Origin: Rosa chinensis
Lineage: Eukaryota > Streptophyta > Magnoliopsida > Rosales > Rosaceae
Assembly: GCF_002994745.2 (NCBI RefSeq)
Contig: NC_037092.1
Location: 4,888,501 to 4,952,500, forward strand
Direction: 5' to 3'
Length of the DNA: 64,000 nucleotides
Made by a program: the position numbers and the translations under genes. The number at the start of each line of letters is the position of its first letter. Position 1 is the first letter of the stretch. This document shows, piece by piece, positions 1 through 10,643 of the stretch. The notes under the pieces were generated by a model. That model worked only from the letters and a program-made list of their open reading frames with translations. It was not told where the DNA came from and made no database searches.

Positions 1-1700
1 GTCATCCTCACAATGCACATCTTACTGAGCTACAGGATAATGCAAGTAGTGAAGGGGATACTAATGCTAATAACAGCTTTAACAATCATGAAACTAGTGA
101 ATCTCAGCTTCATACAACTCAGGACAGTCATCTGGTTCAATCTCAGGAAGAGAATATTTCTCAACCTGCAAATGCTGATCCAAACATTGCAAGAGACACA
201 TAGCTTTGAGTAGATGACTCTTCTGTAATGCTGACTGATAACCCTACAGAAGGAAATCTTAAGATGGTTCTTTCTATGGACAATGCTCATACTGATGATA
301 ATTCTGTGCAAAATGATCAAGTGCATACGTCAGAAGCAACTGAACAAACTGGCAATAGAGCTTTTCTTGGTCTAAATGACAATGAACTAAATACATTACA
401 GTTTGGAGGGCTAGGTAACACAGCTGAAACTTTGCCTCAAGAACTCAACTTCATTGTGGATCAAAACTATAATGAGCACTCAATGATGACTAGAGCCAAG
501 AATGGAATTGTAAAATCTAAAACATTTGAAGATTACTATTGTTTCTATGCTATTGCTCAACAACAGCTTTATGATGAGTATCCTTTTTTTAGTGGTTTCA
601 CTGCAATTGCTGATATCAGTGATGTTGTGGAACCTAAGTCCTTCAAAGCTGCTGCAGGAAAAGCTGAATGGGACAAAGCTATGCTAGAAGAAATTGAAGC
701 ATGCATTACAAAGACAAGGTACTAGGTCTCTTGTTCCATGCCCTGCAAACAGGAACATTGTGGGGAGCAAATGGATATATAAGATTAAGAAAAATCCTGA
801 TGGTTCTGTTTCAAGGTATAAAGTAAGATTAGTTGCACAAGGGTATAGTCAATCTAAAGGTCTTGATTATGATAAGACTTTCAGTCCTGTTGTGAGGCAT
901 AGCACTGTGAGAATAATCATAGCATTGGCTGCAATGAACAATTAGGAATTGAGACAGTTAGATGTGAAGAACGCCTTTCTGCATGGTGATCTGAAAGAAG
1001 AGGTTTATATGGCTCAACCTCCAGGTTTTGTTGATTCAGTACACATTAATTACGTGTGTCTCTTAAAGAAGTCTTTATATGGTTTAAAGTAAGCTCCTGG
1101 GGCCTGGAATGAAAAATTCACAAGTTTTCTCCCAAGTCTAGGATTTGAGTTCTCACATTATGATCCAAGTCTATTTGTCAGGCATACTTCAGCAGGTATG
1201 GTGGCATTGCTCTTATATGTGGATGATATTGTGATCACTGGCTCAGATACCAATGGAATTCATAAGGTGATTTCTGAACTAAGTATGGTTTTTGACATGA
1301 AAGATCTTGGTCCTCTAACCTACTTTCTTGGTCTGGAAGTCACTAGTGTCAAACAAGGAATCTTTTTAAGCCAAGCTAAGTATGCTAAAGATCTCCTGGT
1401 CAAGGCAGGAATGGATACAGTTCGTCCTTATAGTTCTCCTTGCCTTCATCATTACCAAATGACAAAAGATCAAGGTGTGCCTCTTAAGGATCCTACTATT
1501 TATCGTAGTATTGTGGGAGCCTTGCAGTATCTAACCTTTACTCGATCAGATATTGCATATGCCGTGAATACAGTTTGTCAATTTATGACAAGTCCTTCTG
1601 ATGTTCACTTCAGTGCAGTTAAGAGAATACTGAGATATCTTCATGGCACCACTCACAAAGGTTTATTCTATAGTTCAGCTCATGCCCTATCCAATGCAGC
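1..1700 (+). pseudogene. Decayed Ty1/Copia polyprotein fragment (spacer and reverse transcriptase)
   Basis: This is a remnant of a Copia retrotransposon polyprotein, which would copy element RNA into DNA. Frames at 228-725, 694-945 and 1198-1764 read through a Ser/Thr/Asn/Gln-rich spacer with an HSMMTRAKNGI motif. They continue into the RT core (KWIYKIKKNPDGS, RLVAQGYSQ), the YVDD box near 1216-1227, and the FTRSDIAYAVN and KRILRYLHGT blocks. It is broken by a frame change near 700 and by in-frame stops near 943 (after AAMNN) and 1090 (YGLK followed by TAA). RNase H is missing because the reading stops where a CACTA terminus begins at 1701. The left end lies outside the window. Coding identity is sure; function is lost. 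Confidence 0.9.
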
Positions 1701-2360
1701 CACTACACCAAAAACCTTAACACACAACACTTTTTGCACAAAAATAAAAAAAAGTGTTGTGTGATGAAGGAAAGTGAATCAGACAACATGTTTACTAAAC
1801 TTGCGTTGTATAAGGTGGTTAAAATTTTGAAGTTTTTATCTAGAAGGTCATTGTACAACGGTTACAAGAATAATCTGTTGTGTGAATCAACAAAAAAAAT
1901 TGCAGCAGATTTCCCTCCTAGATGGACTCAAATTTAGCTCCAAATTGTACCCTAGATGCCATTAAATTGTACAACAGTTTAGTTATTTGTGTTGTAGGAG
2001 TATACTTGCAAATCATCATACAATGGTTTTTAATATGCTGTTGTGCAAGTAAGTGGCAGAATTTGGAGAAGTCTCCAAAATGACATTCATTCCCCCCCAA
2101 AACAAGCATATTTGGCTTCAATGGTTTGTCATGCTTGCAACTTCCTACAACATAATGAACTATTTCTGTTGTGTGAATGAGAAATGCCTAGCCTAAGCTC
2201 CAAAACTGGCATTTTGATTGCACAAGCGGGAAATTTTCATCTTTTGTTTCATCAGCTATGTAGCAATTCAGACAACGTAAATGTATATTGTCTGAGTAAC
2301 TAAAAAAAGAAAGAAAACAAAGCTATTGATTAATGCCTTAGACAACTAGGGCACATTTAA
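1701..2360. mobile_element. Left terminus of a CACTA (EnSpm) element
   Basis: The sequence starts with CACTACACCAAAAAC at 1701, a typical plant CACTA terminus, exactly where the Copia coding sequence stops. The next 600 bp hold many short copies of ACAAC/GTTGT in both orientations, often extended to GTTGTGTGAA. This matches the subterminal repeats bound by CACTA transposases. No right end (reverse complement of the terminus) was found in the window, so the element is truncated, or its end has been lost or overwritten. The right boundary given is only where the repeats fade. Confidence 0.65.
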
Positions 2361-2369
2361 ACAAAGTTA

Positions 2370-2502
2370 GTGCCTTGGCTGTTTTTCATAACCTCTCGAT
2401 CACTTCTCTCAAGACACCCAACACTCACATACAGCTCCCCATCTTTCTCGCGAAATCTCTGTCCTCTTCATCGCTGTCCTCTTCATCGCTGAACTCTCAC
2501 GT

Positions 2503-2568
<66 letters not shown>

Positions 2569-2791
2569 AGATCGCTCCTCTCCCTGTCTCACTCTCAGTC
2601 TTCTCTGGCTCTCTTCATCATCCAACTCTCTTCTTTACCCAGAAATCATAGTCTTCCTCTCTCTTTCATTCAGAAATCCCAAATAAGGAAACCCCCAATC
2701 TTAGATTCCTCGAAATCAACCAAATCTCTATTGGTCGAACCCTCAATCTGAAACCCAAACTTCATTGACCTAACTCTCGTCTCCACAATTA
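2370..2791 (+). other. Pyrimidine-rich leader-like segment with (CT)n
   Basis: This is a C/T-rich stretch with a perfect (CT)n tract at 2507-2566. It resembles a plant 5' leader. It is interrupted at 2792 by the LTR element and continues after it at 10644, where an ATG follows at 10671. It probably belongs with that short exon, either as part of a host gene or as cargo of the CACTA element that begins at 1701. Confidence 0.5.
2507..2566. repeat. (CT)n microsatellite
   Basis: About 30 uninterrupted CT units lie in the pyrimidine-rich leader-like segment. Confidence 0.95.
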
Positions 2792-3405
2792 TGATGTAGG
2801 ACGAGAATGGACCCAGTTTAGCCGAAAAACCATAAAAGTAATGAAGCGGTGTAGAATCAAGAAGAGTGATTGGAAAATAGGTAACTCACACGTAATCAGG
2901 TTACTAGCTGCTGGAATATTCAAGAAGATTTGGTTTTGGACTTTTCGGGTTTCTCGTGCGAAAAGTCAGGTTTTGATTTTGAATCAGATTTGACTAACTT
3001 TTGGCCAGAATGTCCGTTTGAAACGCATGATACCTTTCCAGAATGGGAACGACGAGATCTTCAAGACTCACTTTGGTGAGCCCTATCAGATTTAAGCCAA
3101 AATGTATCGTCTTAATTATCCGATTCGTGATTTAATATTTTTATGTTAGTTTTACATTCTTTTTATTTTAGGTCTTCTAGTTTATTTTGGATTTGTTTTG
3201 TTTCAATCCGTGGGCTTTAGGGTTTCATTGTTAGTCGCCCTAGGGTTTCTTTTCCCATATATAAGCAACCTTAAATGGCTGCAGAACTATCTTTTATCAT
3301 ATTATCAATCAAAATTGAGAGTTTTCTCTTTTATCTCTGGTGGACTCCAGAATCTTTGTTTTAGGTTTATTGCTTGTAAACCTAGGGTTACTTCCGCCCG
3401 TGTCA
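2792..3405 (+). repeat. 5' LTR of the protease-only retrotransposon
   Basis: It is 614 bp long, begins TGATGTAGGACG and ends CCGTGTCA. It matches 10030-10643 along its whole length with scattered substitutions. A possible promoter is the CATATATAAG box near 3256-3265. Confidence 0.95.
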
Positions 3406-3407
3406 GT

Positions 3408-3419
3408 TGGTATCAGAGC
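3408..3419 (+). other. Primer binding site, tRNA-iMet type
   Basis: TGGTATCAGAGC lies two bases after the 5' LTR. This is the usual plant LTR element priming site complementary to the 3' end of initiator tRNA-Met. Confidence 0.9.
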
Positions 3420-3612
3420 GGGTTTCGCTCACTTCTTAGCAGACGACGATCCAAGGGAGAAATTCACTATCACCAACCTCAACGACGCTGGTCGTAGAGT
3501 ATCTATCAAAGAAAGTTTCGTTGACGAGGAACATACCAAGGGATTTGCCCTAGGACAACCTCATCAATCAAAAAAAAAAAAAAGGAAAAAAAAAAAAGAA
3601 GAAAGAAGAAAC

Positions 3613-4362
3613 ATGGAACATTGGATATTCACAACACCGGATTATGACGACTTCCGAACTACATGTGTCATCCAAGACAAGGTATGCTCTGTAATAATTG
3701 ACAGTGGTCTACGAGAGAATTTTGTAGCAAACAAAATTGTGGATTATTTTCAATTGCCGACAGTGAAGCTGAGTGATCCATACTGGATTCCATTTGGAGA
3801 GGATGAATATGCACAAGTAACAAAGGTTTGTAAAGTTCCTGTCTCTATGGGAAAATTTTATAAAGAAGAGATTACTTGTCATATGATTGACATGGATGAC
3901 ACTAATGTGCTTTTTGGAAGGCCATGGCATGAAAGCGTCAAAGGTGGTTATTGCAAAGATGACACATATTTATTTAGGTGGGAGTCACACAAAATTAAAA
4001 TCAAGCCTGGAAGGAAGAACATCAAGAATTATCCTCCTAAGGTTTTCGAGAAGAAGTTAAAGTCCAAGTTTTCTTTGCCGGTTGAGATTAATAGTTTAAT
4101 TGAAGAAAAGCCAGAAGAATTTCTAATGGAAGAACCTCCACAAGAATTCATGGATGAAGACCAAGAAGAGGTTAAAGATGAAATTGCTTATGAAGACATG
4201 GTTATTTGTACTGATGAAGTCTTAGAGCCTAAAATAAATCATTCAGAGCCAGATGTTATTCAAGAGTACAACCTTGAGAGCTGTGAAGAATCTACTAAGG
4301 TTGCCTATAACAGACTCATCTATGGTGTTGGGTTCATGATTGTGTCATCAGAATATGCATAA
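3613..4362 (+). CDS. Retropepsin-like protein of a non-autonomous LTR element
   Basis: This 249-residue ORF has a retropepsin-like aspartic protease fold as found in plant Gypsy polyproteins. The catalytic D-S-G (VIIDSGLRENFV) is at about residues 33-44. It is followed by typical blocks VCKVPVSMGKFYKEEI and the VLFGRPW motif near residue 100. The C-terminal part is Glu/Asp-rich and low in complexity. The ATG at 3613 follows a purine/A-rich tract. The open frame extends upstream into the LTR, so an earlier start cannot be excluded. No gag, RT or integrase follows: the ORF ends at TAA two bases before the CACTA target duplication. The stop belongs to the original element, not to the insertion. 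Possible roles are capsid or protease supply in trans, or none. Confidence 0.75.
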   Translation: MEHWIFTTPDYDDFRTTCVIQDKVCSVIIDSGLRENFVANKIVDYFQLPTVKLSDPYWIPFGEDEYAQVTKVCKVPVSMGKFYKEEITCHMIDMDDTNVLFGRPWHESVKGGYCKDDTYLFRWESHKIKIKPGRKNIKNYPPKVFEKKLKSKFSLPVEINSLIEEKPEEFLMEEPPQEFMDEDQEEVKDEIAYEDMVICTDEVLEPKINHSEPDVIQEYNLESCEESTKVAYNRLIYGVGFMIVSSEYA

Positions 4363-4374
4363 GACACTACTAGA

Positions 4375-4525
4375 ATTATGCCATTAGACATCACCACTAT
4401 TAAATCGGTCGGAATTGCACGCGATGTAAAAAATACATGCTAACATCAGTTTGTGAAAAATCGATTTCTATTGTGATTATAAACATCGGTCGTTAAATTA
4501 ACTGATGTGTAAAGTCTTGTTCAAA
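4375..4525. repeat. Left subterminal repeat zone of the Pack-CACTA
   Basis: Several short copies of CATCGGT/CGATGT and CATCAGT/CTGATGT in both orientations lie just inside the left terminus. They mirror the zone at the right end. Confidence 0.75.
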
Positions 4526-4599
4526 AATTTTTAAAAAACGCGGAGGGACTAAGTTTGAAACTTTTGAGAAACGCGGGGACTAAAAATTTCATTCCCCCC

Positions 4600-5300
4600 A
4601 CACTTGTTATTTTTTCACTCGAACCCTAACTCTCACTTTGACTACGATTGACACCGGCACCTCCTTCGACGCTCTCTGACCTGAGCTCATTCTCTCTCAC
4701 TCTTGCCTCCTTCCTCTCATGCTCTATTTCCATGGCTACTGTCTCTCCCTCATTAACCACCTCCGTCCCCTCACCGGCGCCATCGCCTCTGCGGGCAAGC
4801 TCTCTCCTGCCGCAAGCTGGTGTTTCTCGTCCAACAGAAGGCAGAGTGGCGGGAGAGGAAACGCGCCCGACGCAGGAAGCGACGGGAATCAGGATCCGAC
4901 GGTGAAACCGAGTCGAGGTCCGAGAAGAAGAGAATCAGAAGAAAGAGAGGAAAATGGAGAGAGAAGAAGACGACCCAGTGAGCGAGGTTCTCAGAGATCG
5001 ATTCAGCTCTCCACCATCTCTATCGTTGATGCCGAAGGTACTAAAATCTTCACACTCATTAATTCGACGGCTTTTGATTTCGTTTCTGGTTTTTTTCTCA
5101 GTTTTCAATTATAGTTCTCCAAGCAGCGAAGAGAAGGGGCATGGAGATATCAGAACCCGTGGTGGCTTGCATTTCCGACTTGACCTTCAAATTAATTTAC
5201 TGGTATTTTATTTAAAGCTTTGCTGGTTTGCTTTAAAATTGAGAATCGGAAGTAATTTTGTGATTAATTTTTACAGTTCTTATGGCGCATAGCACTGAAG
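4600..5300 (+). other. Captured leader and first-exon-like sequence, not recognised
   Basis: This is a GC-richer stretch inside the Pack-CACTA with several short overlapping open frames. One begins ATG at 4954 (MEREEDDPVSEVLRD) and runs to a good splice donor-like GTAC at about 5037. It looks like a captured 5' leader plus first exon, but I cannot assign a family. Confidence 0.35.
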
Positions 5301-5632
5301 TTTTTCATTGTATTGACTTGGTGGAATGGGTATCTTGAATTCGATTCGATATCTTGAATTCTTGCTGTGTTTGATAGTGTGAATTTCTCTCAGGTAGTTG
5401 TTGGGGTTTCTTTGGGCACCCAAAATATAATGGTGCAAGGTAAGTTTTCGAAAGTTGCTATCTTAATATATACATTATGTCCTGTGTGTGTGTGTCCTCT
5501 GTGTCCTCTGTGTAAATACATTAATATATTTACTTTGTTTCTGTGTGTTTACTTTGTTTCTATTTTGTATAACTTTAATCACTTCATCATAGGATACAGA
5601 GATATGGTTTTGATTTTGCCATGACTCTGCAG

Positions 5633-5755
5633 GTTTGCTGCTTGTATAATATTCGTGGGACTGATGTTGATTACGGTCCAGTTGTTCATGCCTTTGCGAT
5701 AGTTACTCTGAACTCAGCTTTCTTCTATGTAGACAAAAGGAAGGTTGAATCTGAG
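5633..5755 (+). pseudogene. Captured exon of an Xaa-Pro aminopeptidase (APP1-type)
   Basis: A single exon is flanked by a splice acceptor (CTGCAG at 5627-5632) and a donor (GAG/GTCAG at 5755/5756). It reads LYNIRGTDVDYGPVVHAFAI, then SAFFYVDKRKVESE, which matches the creatinase-like N-terminal region of plant aminopeptidase P1. That enzyme removes N-terminal residues preceding proline. No catalytic metal-binding domain is present, so this is transposon cargo and not a gene. Confidence 0.8.
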
Positions 5756-5929
5756 GTCAGTTGACTCATATGTATCTATTTTTATCATCTTCTCAGGCAA
5801 TATTCATATGGTGGTGAATACTGGTTTTCAGTTTGAACTTATCAAGACTCTGGTAATAATAGATGAATTTACTATTGGCCCTCACAAATTATGTATGTGA
5901 TTACTGAAACCACGGAACATGATTTCTAG

Positions 5930-6182
5930 AATGCACAAAACAGGTCGCCCTGTACTTGTTGGCACAACTAGTGTTGAGCAGAGTGATTCATTGTCTGAGC
6001 ATTTGCAAGAAGTTGGCATTCCCCATGAGGTGTGGTCTCATTTATCCTTTTGGTTTAAGTTGATTACTGGGGGAGTTTGAAATGGAATTAAATAATTTAA
6101 TGAAAACTGTGTGAATTTAATTATTTACTTGGTACTTTTATCTCGAAATTGTGGCACAAAGCGGTCGTCTAGGGGCAGTATA
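5930..6182 (+). pseudogene. Captured fragment of chloroplast SecA
   Basis: Two exon pieces are separated by an intron. At 5930-6029 the reading is [20 protein letters not shown], continuing to GIPHE. At about 6148-6182 it is IVAQSGRLGAV. Both are signature strings of the SecA second helicase domain, the motor ATPase of thylakoid protein translocation. The exon between them in a normal SECA gene is missing and the second piece ends abruptly, so it cannot be functional. Confidence 0.85.
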
Positions 6183-6449
6183 CTTTGACAATTTTATTGA
6201 GTGACAAGGTTTTCATTCACAAACTGTAAAACTGTAGTATCTTGACAATTCTAATGATTATAAAATGCTACTCTTCTTTTAAATTAGTTTGGTGATGAAC
6301 CTAGAATTTGATTTAATATTAGATTCACTCTGATTTCTTGCAAGTGGTCTTCTTGTTGTATCATTCCTTATTCAAGATTCACTGCTTTTTCCTTTGATGA
6401 GCATGTGAACTGTCTGGATTTTTGACATTTATTTTACTGAATATTCTAC

Positions 6450-6985
6450 AGGTTCACAACTAGAGCAGGAGAGAGACCTGGAGGGTGCAGCAGCTAAACA
6501 TAAGAGAAAGCAGGCTTCATCAAACTTTGAACAGACCTCTAGTATAGATGGTATGGTTTATGTTTTTTGTTCGGTTGGATCATGTCCTTGATTTTTCTTT
6601 AAATGGCATATTAGAGGTCCATAATATCTAATGGTTTTAAGTTTGTAAATAATAGTTTTGGGTATGAACTGGTATAATTCAAATGTGTATGTGTATTTTC
6701 TCGACTTTCCTATAGGTTCAAATGTTGACCATGAGAGAGACCTGGAAGATGCAAAGGATAGATCTAAGAGAAAGAAGGTTCCTACAATTCATGACTGCAA
6801 GCAGTCTCCTTGCATTCCATCTGGTTCAGTCTCGCTTTCTCAAGGATCTCTCACAATTTGAACTCCAATTTCCCGATCGGGTTCAGTGAGGGTGAATGGG
6901 AAAGAGATAAGTTACAGTGAGTTTTTGGAGAGGTACATGAGCTACCACCCCTCAAAAGCTAGCGTTTATTGATGTCGCAAAAGGA
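6450..6985 (+). pseudogene. Captured exon-like pieces, family unclear
   Basis: Two related segments (6453-6550 and 6714-6861) read QERDLEGAAAKHKRKQ and HERDLEDAKDRSKRKK, suggesting duplicated charged exons. A further piece near 6888-6972 reads VNGKEISYSEFLERYM before a stop. The last string resembles the start of plant JmjC-domain proteins, but the match is too short to claim. All are inside the Pack-CACTA and none forms a complete gene. Confidence 0.4.
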
Positions 6986-7368
6986 GTCGCATGTTTTCAA
7001 AGTTGAAGGTGCGTGTATTTTCGCCACACAATCATCCATTCCATTATAAATTAACCTGTCAATGGGATAATAGATCTTTAACATTGTTCAAAACTGACAA
7101 ACTTGTAATTATATCTCAACCAGTAATGGGAAGTAAAGTTTACTCATTCATGTTTATGCTGTAAGTCCTATGTTTTCTTAGTTCACTTATCCTTTGAAAT
7201 TGCTCTAGTGCATGCTTGAGACTAGCTTGGTTGACAACATGGGCCATACATTTTCTATACAGATCAAGTTTTTGTTTCAGAGCACATGACTGTCACGATT
7301 TGCTTCTATTATCAATTTATCATATCAAATTGTAAAATGTTTTTCAATATGGTATATTGGCTACAGGC

Positions 7369-8599
7369 AGAAACCTTGATTACATTTATCTGGCAGCTAT
7401 CTGCGTCTGGATATAGTGGAGTACCTGAAGTGGTAGCTGATCCTCTAGGTGAAGTTTCGAGGACATTTCAGGAGCTTGGAATATGTGTTGTGCAACAATG
7501 TGCTAAGATTCGCCAACAAGGTAAGCTATCTTAGACCTCCAGTACCTATTCAGGTTAACAAAGTTTTCTGGTAAATTACCCTAGTAAGATTAAGGGAGTA
7601 ACTATGTATAGAAGGTATTAGTATCTCCAAAGCTTTGAAATCAAATTTTAGTTTGAAGTTGTGTTTTTCCAACTTAAAAACCTTGCAAGCTAAATTCCCT
7701 TATTCTTTTACTGAACTGGTCCTTTTCTAATGAAATATTATGTTTTTCTATTGTAGTCTCAACAGCAGTGACCTATGATAAATCTATCAAGGCAATAAGA
7801 GTGAGGGTACCAGATTCAGATGATGAATTTCTTCTCCATCCTGCAACTGTGAGACGGAATGACCGCTCTGCCCAAAGTGTGGTATGACAAGATTTATTTG
7901 GAAGCACCAAGTATAGAGCTCTTTTGTCTGTTCTTTTTTTCTTTCCCAGAGTAGCACACTATTTCTGCAAGATGACGTGCATATAATGTTTGATTTATGA
8001 CACTGGTCCTTCAAGAAAACGGCTTCTGCGAGTTCTGTCATTTTCACATGAGCACTACATCACTTCATAACTTGGTTTAAAGCAAAGAGAAGTAAGAATA
8101 TAGCTATTGAATTTTACCTGCTTTGTTTTTTAATGTTTAATGTTTAATTTTTTATTTTAAGATTATTCTAGAGTTAGAAATTGATGTCCATGTAAAACAA
8201 GACTTTGGAGAGAAACTAGTTGATGGGGATATATAGTAGAGGTGGCTAAATTTCACACCAAAACTTTTCAATGGTCAAGGTTCAGAGCAAACAAAATGTT
8301 ACTTTCTAGAAAGAAACTACGGCCTTATATCCTCTGTTGCTGTAGAAATTTGGTTTGTTGGCCATAAGTTCCCATTGATCTACATGTATAATCCTTTTGA
8401 CTTTTAGGTGGCTAATTTTATTCTCAATCAGGATGAGCGGATAGGGGAGCAAAAATTGAAGTATAATGATGGTCCAGAAAATATTGAACCTGAAGAAATT
8501 CGGCCCATGGAAAATTATGCCATGTCAATAACATGGCCAGACGGATTTAGTCGGGTAAAACATGTTTCGTTTGAATATTTTAGTCAAAAGGATTACTGA
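7369..8599 (+). pseudogene. Captured 3' part of HCF101 (chloroplast Fe-S carrier)
   Basis: Three exons with introns retained read as the C-terminal half of HCF101, the P-loop scaffold that delivers 4Fe-4S clusters to photosystem I. Exon 7369-7521 has GVPEVVADPLGEVSRTFQEL, then CVVQQCAKIRQQ. Exon 7757-7882 has STAVTYDKSIKAIRVRVPDS and LHPATVRRNDRSAQSV. Exon 8408-8599 has GEQKLKY, NIEPEEIRPMENYAMSITWP and DGFSRV, the DUF971-type tail. The P-loop ATPase half is absent. Losses relative to the family (ASGYSG for ASGDSG, early end after DGFSRV) also mark it as a dead copy. Retained introns show DNA-level capture, not retroposition. Confidence 0.88.
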
Positions 8600-9089
8600 A
8601 AGAAAATGGCATCAGGGATCATTTTATTGCTGGGATACTAGACAAAGTGACAGTGGGACACTATAGTGTCAATTGAAGTGTAATGCTTGCTGAATCCATG
8701 CCAGGAATGCTGACGAACTTTCATCATATTTGTAGTTGGCGGTAGAGGCTCATAAAGGATATACCCAACAACAATTTGACGAGGTGTGCATTGAAGTGGC
8801 CGACTAACAGACTTTGCTGTAGATTCTGACTACTTTCATGATTTTGAGTAAGGCTAGTTAGCTTTTGTTTAACATTTTTGTAGTAGATGAAATGAATGCA
8901 GCAATTATGAACAAAAATGTAATAGTAATTGCTTGCCTAGCCTTGTAGTAGGTTAATTGGGGTTTTTGTTTTGCCTATTTTGTGAACTGTCAATGATGAT
9001 GATTTTGGACAAAATACCCCAATATATATTGAAATCACTTTGGTCAACTGTGGATATTGCAATATTGTATAGCAGCAGCTACATATTTT

Positions 9090-9895
9090 GTGGACATCAA
9101 TCCTCTTATTTCAAACTGATGTCTATGTATAAAGTTTAAATCAGTTATAGCTATAAGAACTGATGTCCAGTAAGAGAGATACATCAGTTCCAAAATCAAT
9201 ATCGATGTCCCATTAACCACAGGAAATCGAATTATTATGTTGGAATCGATGTGCCATAAGCTACTGCACATCGTCTTTTAGAAAAAGATCGATGTCCAAT
9301 ATAAGTATTGCCATCGATGAGGACAAGAAAACCGATGTTATGAAAATATATGGACATCGTTTTTTATAGTGATTCGATATATTACATAGCATTAGACATC
9401 GTTCTTTTACTGGAACCGATGTAGTATAAGATGATTAACATCGTTTTTTCCCTAGAATCTGATGTTAATGTAAGTAAATAAATCGGTTCATATAATATTC
9501 AACTGTGTATATTGAATTAGGAATGGTAGGATATGAGCCAAATTACACGTCTAAATCATGAACAACAAGAAACGTTCATGGTGACTGATGTGTGAAGCAA
9601 TATCAGTCATCGTTTTTAAGTAAATAACGATGTTAAAATGTATAGTTGGGCTATAGGATCTATATTTCTATAAGCATTAAAGGCAAAAATATGAGGGTTT
9701 AACAATATATAAACATATAAATTTGTCTGAATTTAAACGTATTTACATCGATTTATAATGAAGAACCGATGTATATAATTATACCAGACATCGGCTAAAA
9801 ACTGATGTCTGCATTTTCCGGATCTTTCTCATCAGGCACTAAGACATCGGTCGGAATTCTTTTTCTCATCGGTTTTTGGCCGATGTCTGAGGCCA
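9090..9895. repeat. Right subterminal repeat zone of the Pack-CACTA
   Basis: At least a dozen copies of a motif close to AACCGATGT/ACATCGGTT lie in both orientations, spaced tens of bases apart up to the right terminus. The zone is longer than the left one. Confidence 0.85.
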
Positions 9896-10018
9896 TAATT
9901 CTAGTAGTGAGATCCAGCCAATAATCCACATGTCCAATTGTCTAATTTTTTCTCAGGTCTTTTGTCTACCTATTCTTGTCCTTTATTCAAGAGGAACTCG
10001 AGGGCGAGTTCTTTCATA

Positions 10019-10029
10019 GTGGAGGAGAA
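10019..10029 (+). other. Polypurine tract
   Basis: GTGGAGGAGAA directly precedes the 3' LTR at 10030. It serves as the plus-strand priming site of the LTR element. Confidence 0.85.
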
Positions 10030-10643
10030 TGATGTAGGACGAGAATTGACCCAGTTTAGCCGAAAAACCATAAAAGTAAAGAAGCGGTGTAGAATCAAGA
10101 AGAGTGATTGGAAAATAGGTAACTCACACGTAATCAGGTTACTAGCCGCTGGAATATTCAAGAAGATTTGGTTTTGGACTTTTCGGGTTTCTCGTGCGAA
10201 AAGTCAGGTTTTGATTTTGAATCAGATTTGACTAACTTTTGGCCAGAATGTCCGTTTGAAAAGCATGATACCTTTCCAGAATGGGAACGACGAGATCTTC
10301 AAGACTCACTTTAGTGAGCCCTATCAGATTTAAGCCAAAATGTATCGTCTTAATTATCCGATTCGTGATTTAATATTTTTATGTTAGTTTTACATTCTTT
10401 TTATTTTAGGTTTTCTAGTTTATTTTGGATTTGTTTTGTTTTAATCCGTGGGTTTTAGGGTTTTATTGTTAGTCGCCCTAGGGTTTCTTTTTCCATATAT
10501 AAGCAACCTTAAATGGCTGCAGAACTATCTTTTATTATATTATCAATCAAAATTGAGAGTTTTCTCTTTTATCTCTGGTGGACTCTAGAATCTTTGTTTT
10601 AGGTTTATTGCTTGTAAACCTAGGGTTACTTCCACCCGCGTCA
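10030..10643 (+). repeat. 3' LTR of the protease-only retrotransposon
   Basis: It is 614 bp and ends CCGCGTCA, followed by the target duplication AATTA. Most differences from the 5' LTR are T here against C there, or A against G. This is the pattern expected from deamination of methylated cytosines. Confidence 0.95.

Larger units (their letters stand above)
4365..9909. mobile_element. CACTA element carrying three host gene fragments (Pack-CACTA)
   Basis: The left end CACTACTAGAATTATGCC is matched by its inverted copy at the right end, and the 3-bp target duplication AGA lies at 4362-4364 and 9910-9912. Subterminal zones (about 4375-4525 and 9090-9895) hold many copies of an ACATCGGT/ACCGATGT-type motif in both orientations, as expected for transposase binding. 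No transposase is encoded. The interior (about 4.6-8.6 kb) contains exon and intron pieces of unrelated plant genes: an aminopeptidase P, chloroplast SecA and HCF101. It is a gene-capturing, non-autonomous element sitting inside the LTR retrotransposon, so it inserted after that element. Confidence 0.92.
2792..10643 (+). mobile_element. Non-autonomous LTR retrotransposon, split by a CACTA element
   Basis: Two 614-bp direct repeats (2792-3405 and 10030-10643) begin TG and end CA. The 5-bp target duplication AATTA lies at 2787-2791 and 10644-10648. A tRNA-iMet-type primer binding site follows the 5' LTR and a purine tract precedes the 3' LTR. Without the nested CACTA element (4365-9909) the internal region is only about 1.1 kb. 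It encodes just one retropepsin-like protein, with no RT, RNase H or integrase. It must therefore borrow enzymes from an autonomous relative, probably Gypsy-type judging by the protease. About 14 differences between the LTRs (about 2.3 percent, counted by eye) mean a fairly recent insertion. Confidence 0.93.

Noticed and set aside
6888..6985. Claiming a captured JmjC-domain gene piece (VNGKEISYSEFLERYM)
   Set aside because: The similarity is short and recalled from memory; no iron-binding motif is present. Kept as unrecognised cargo.
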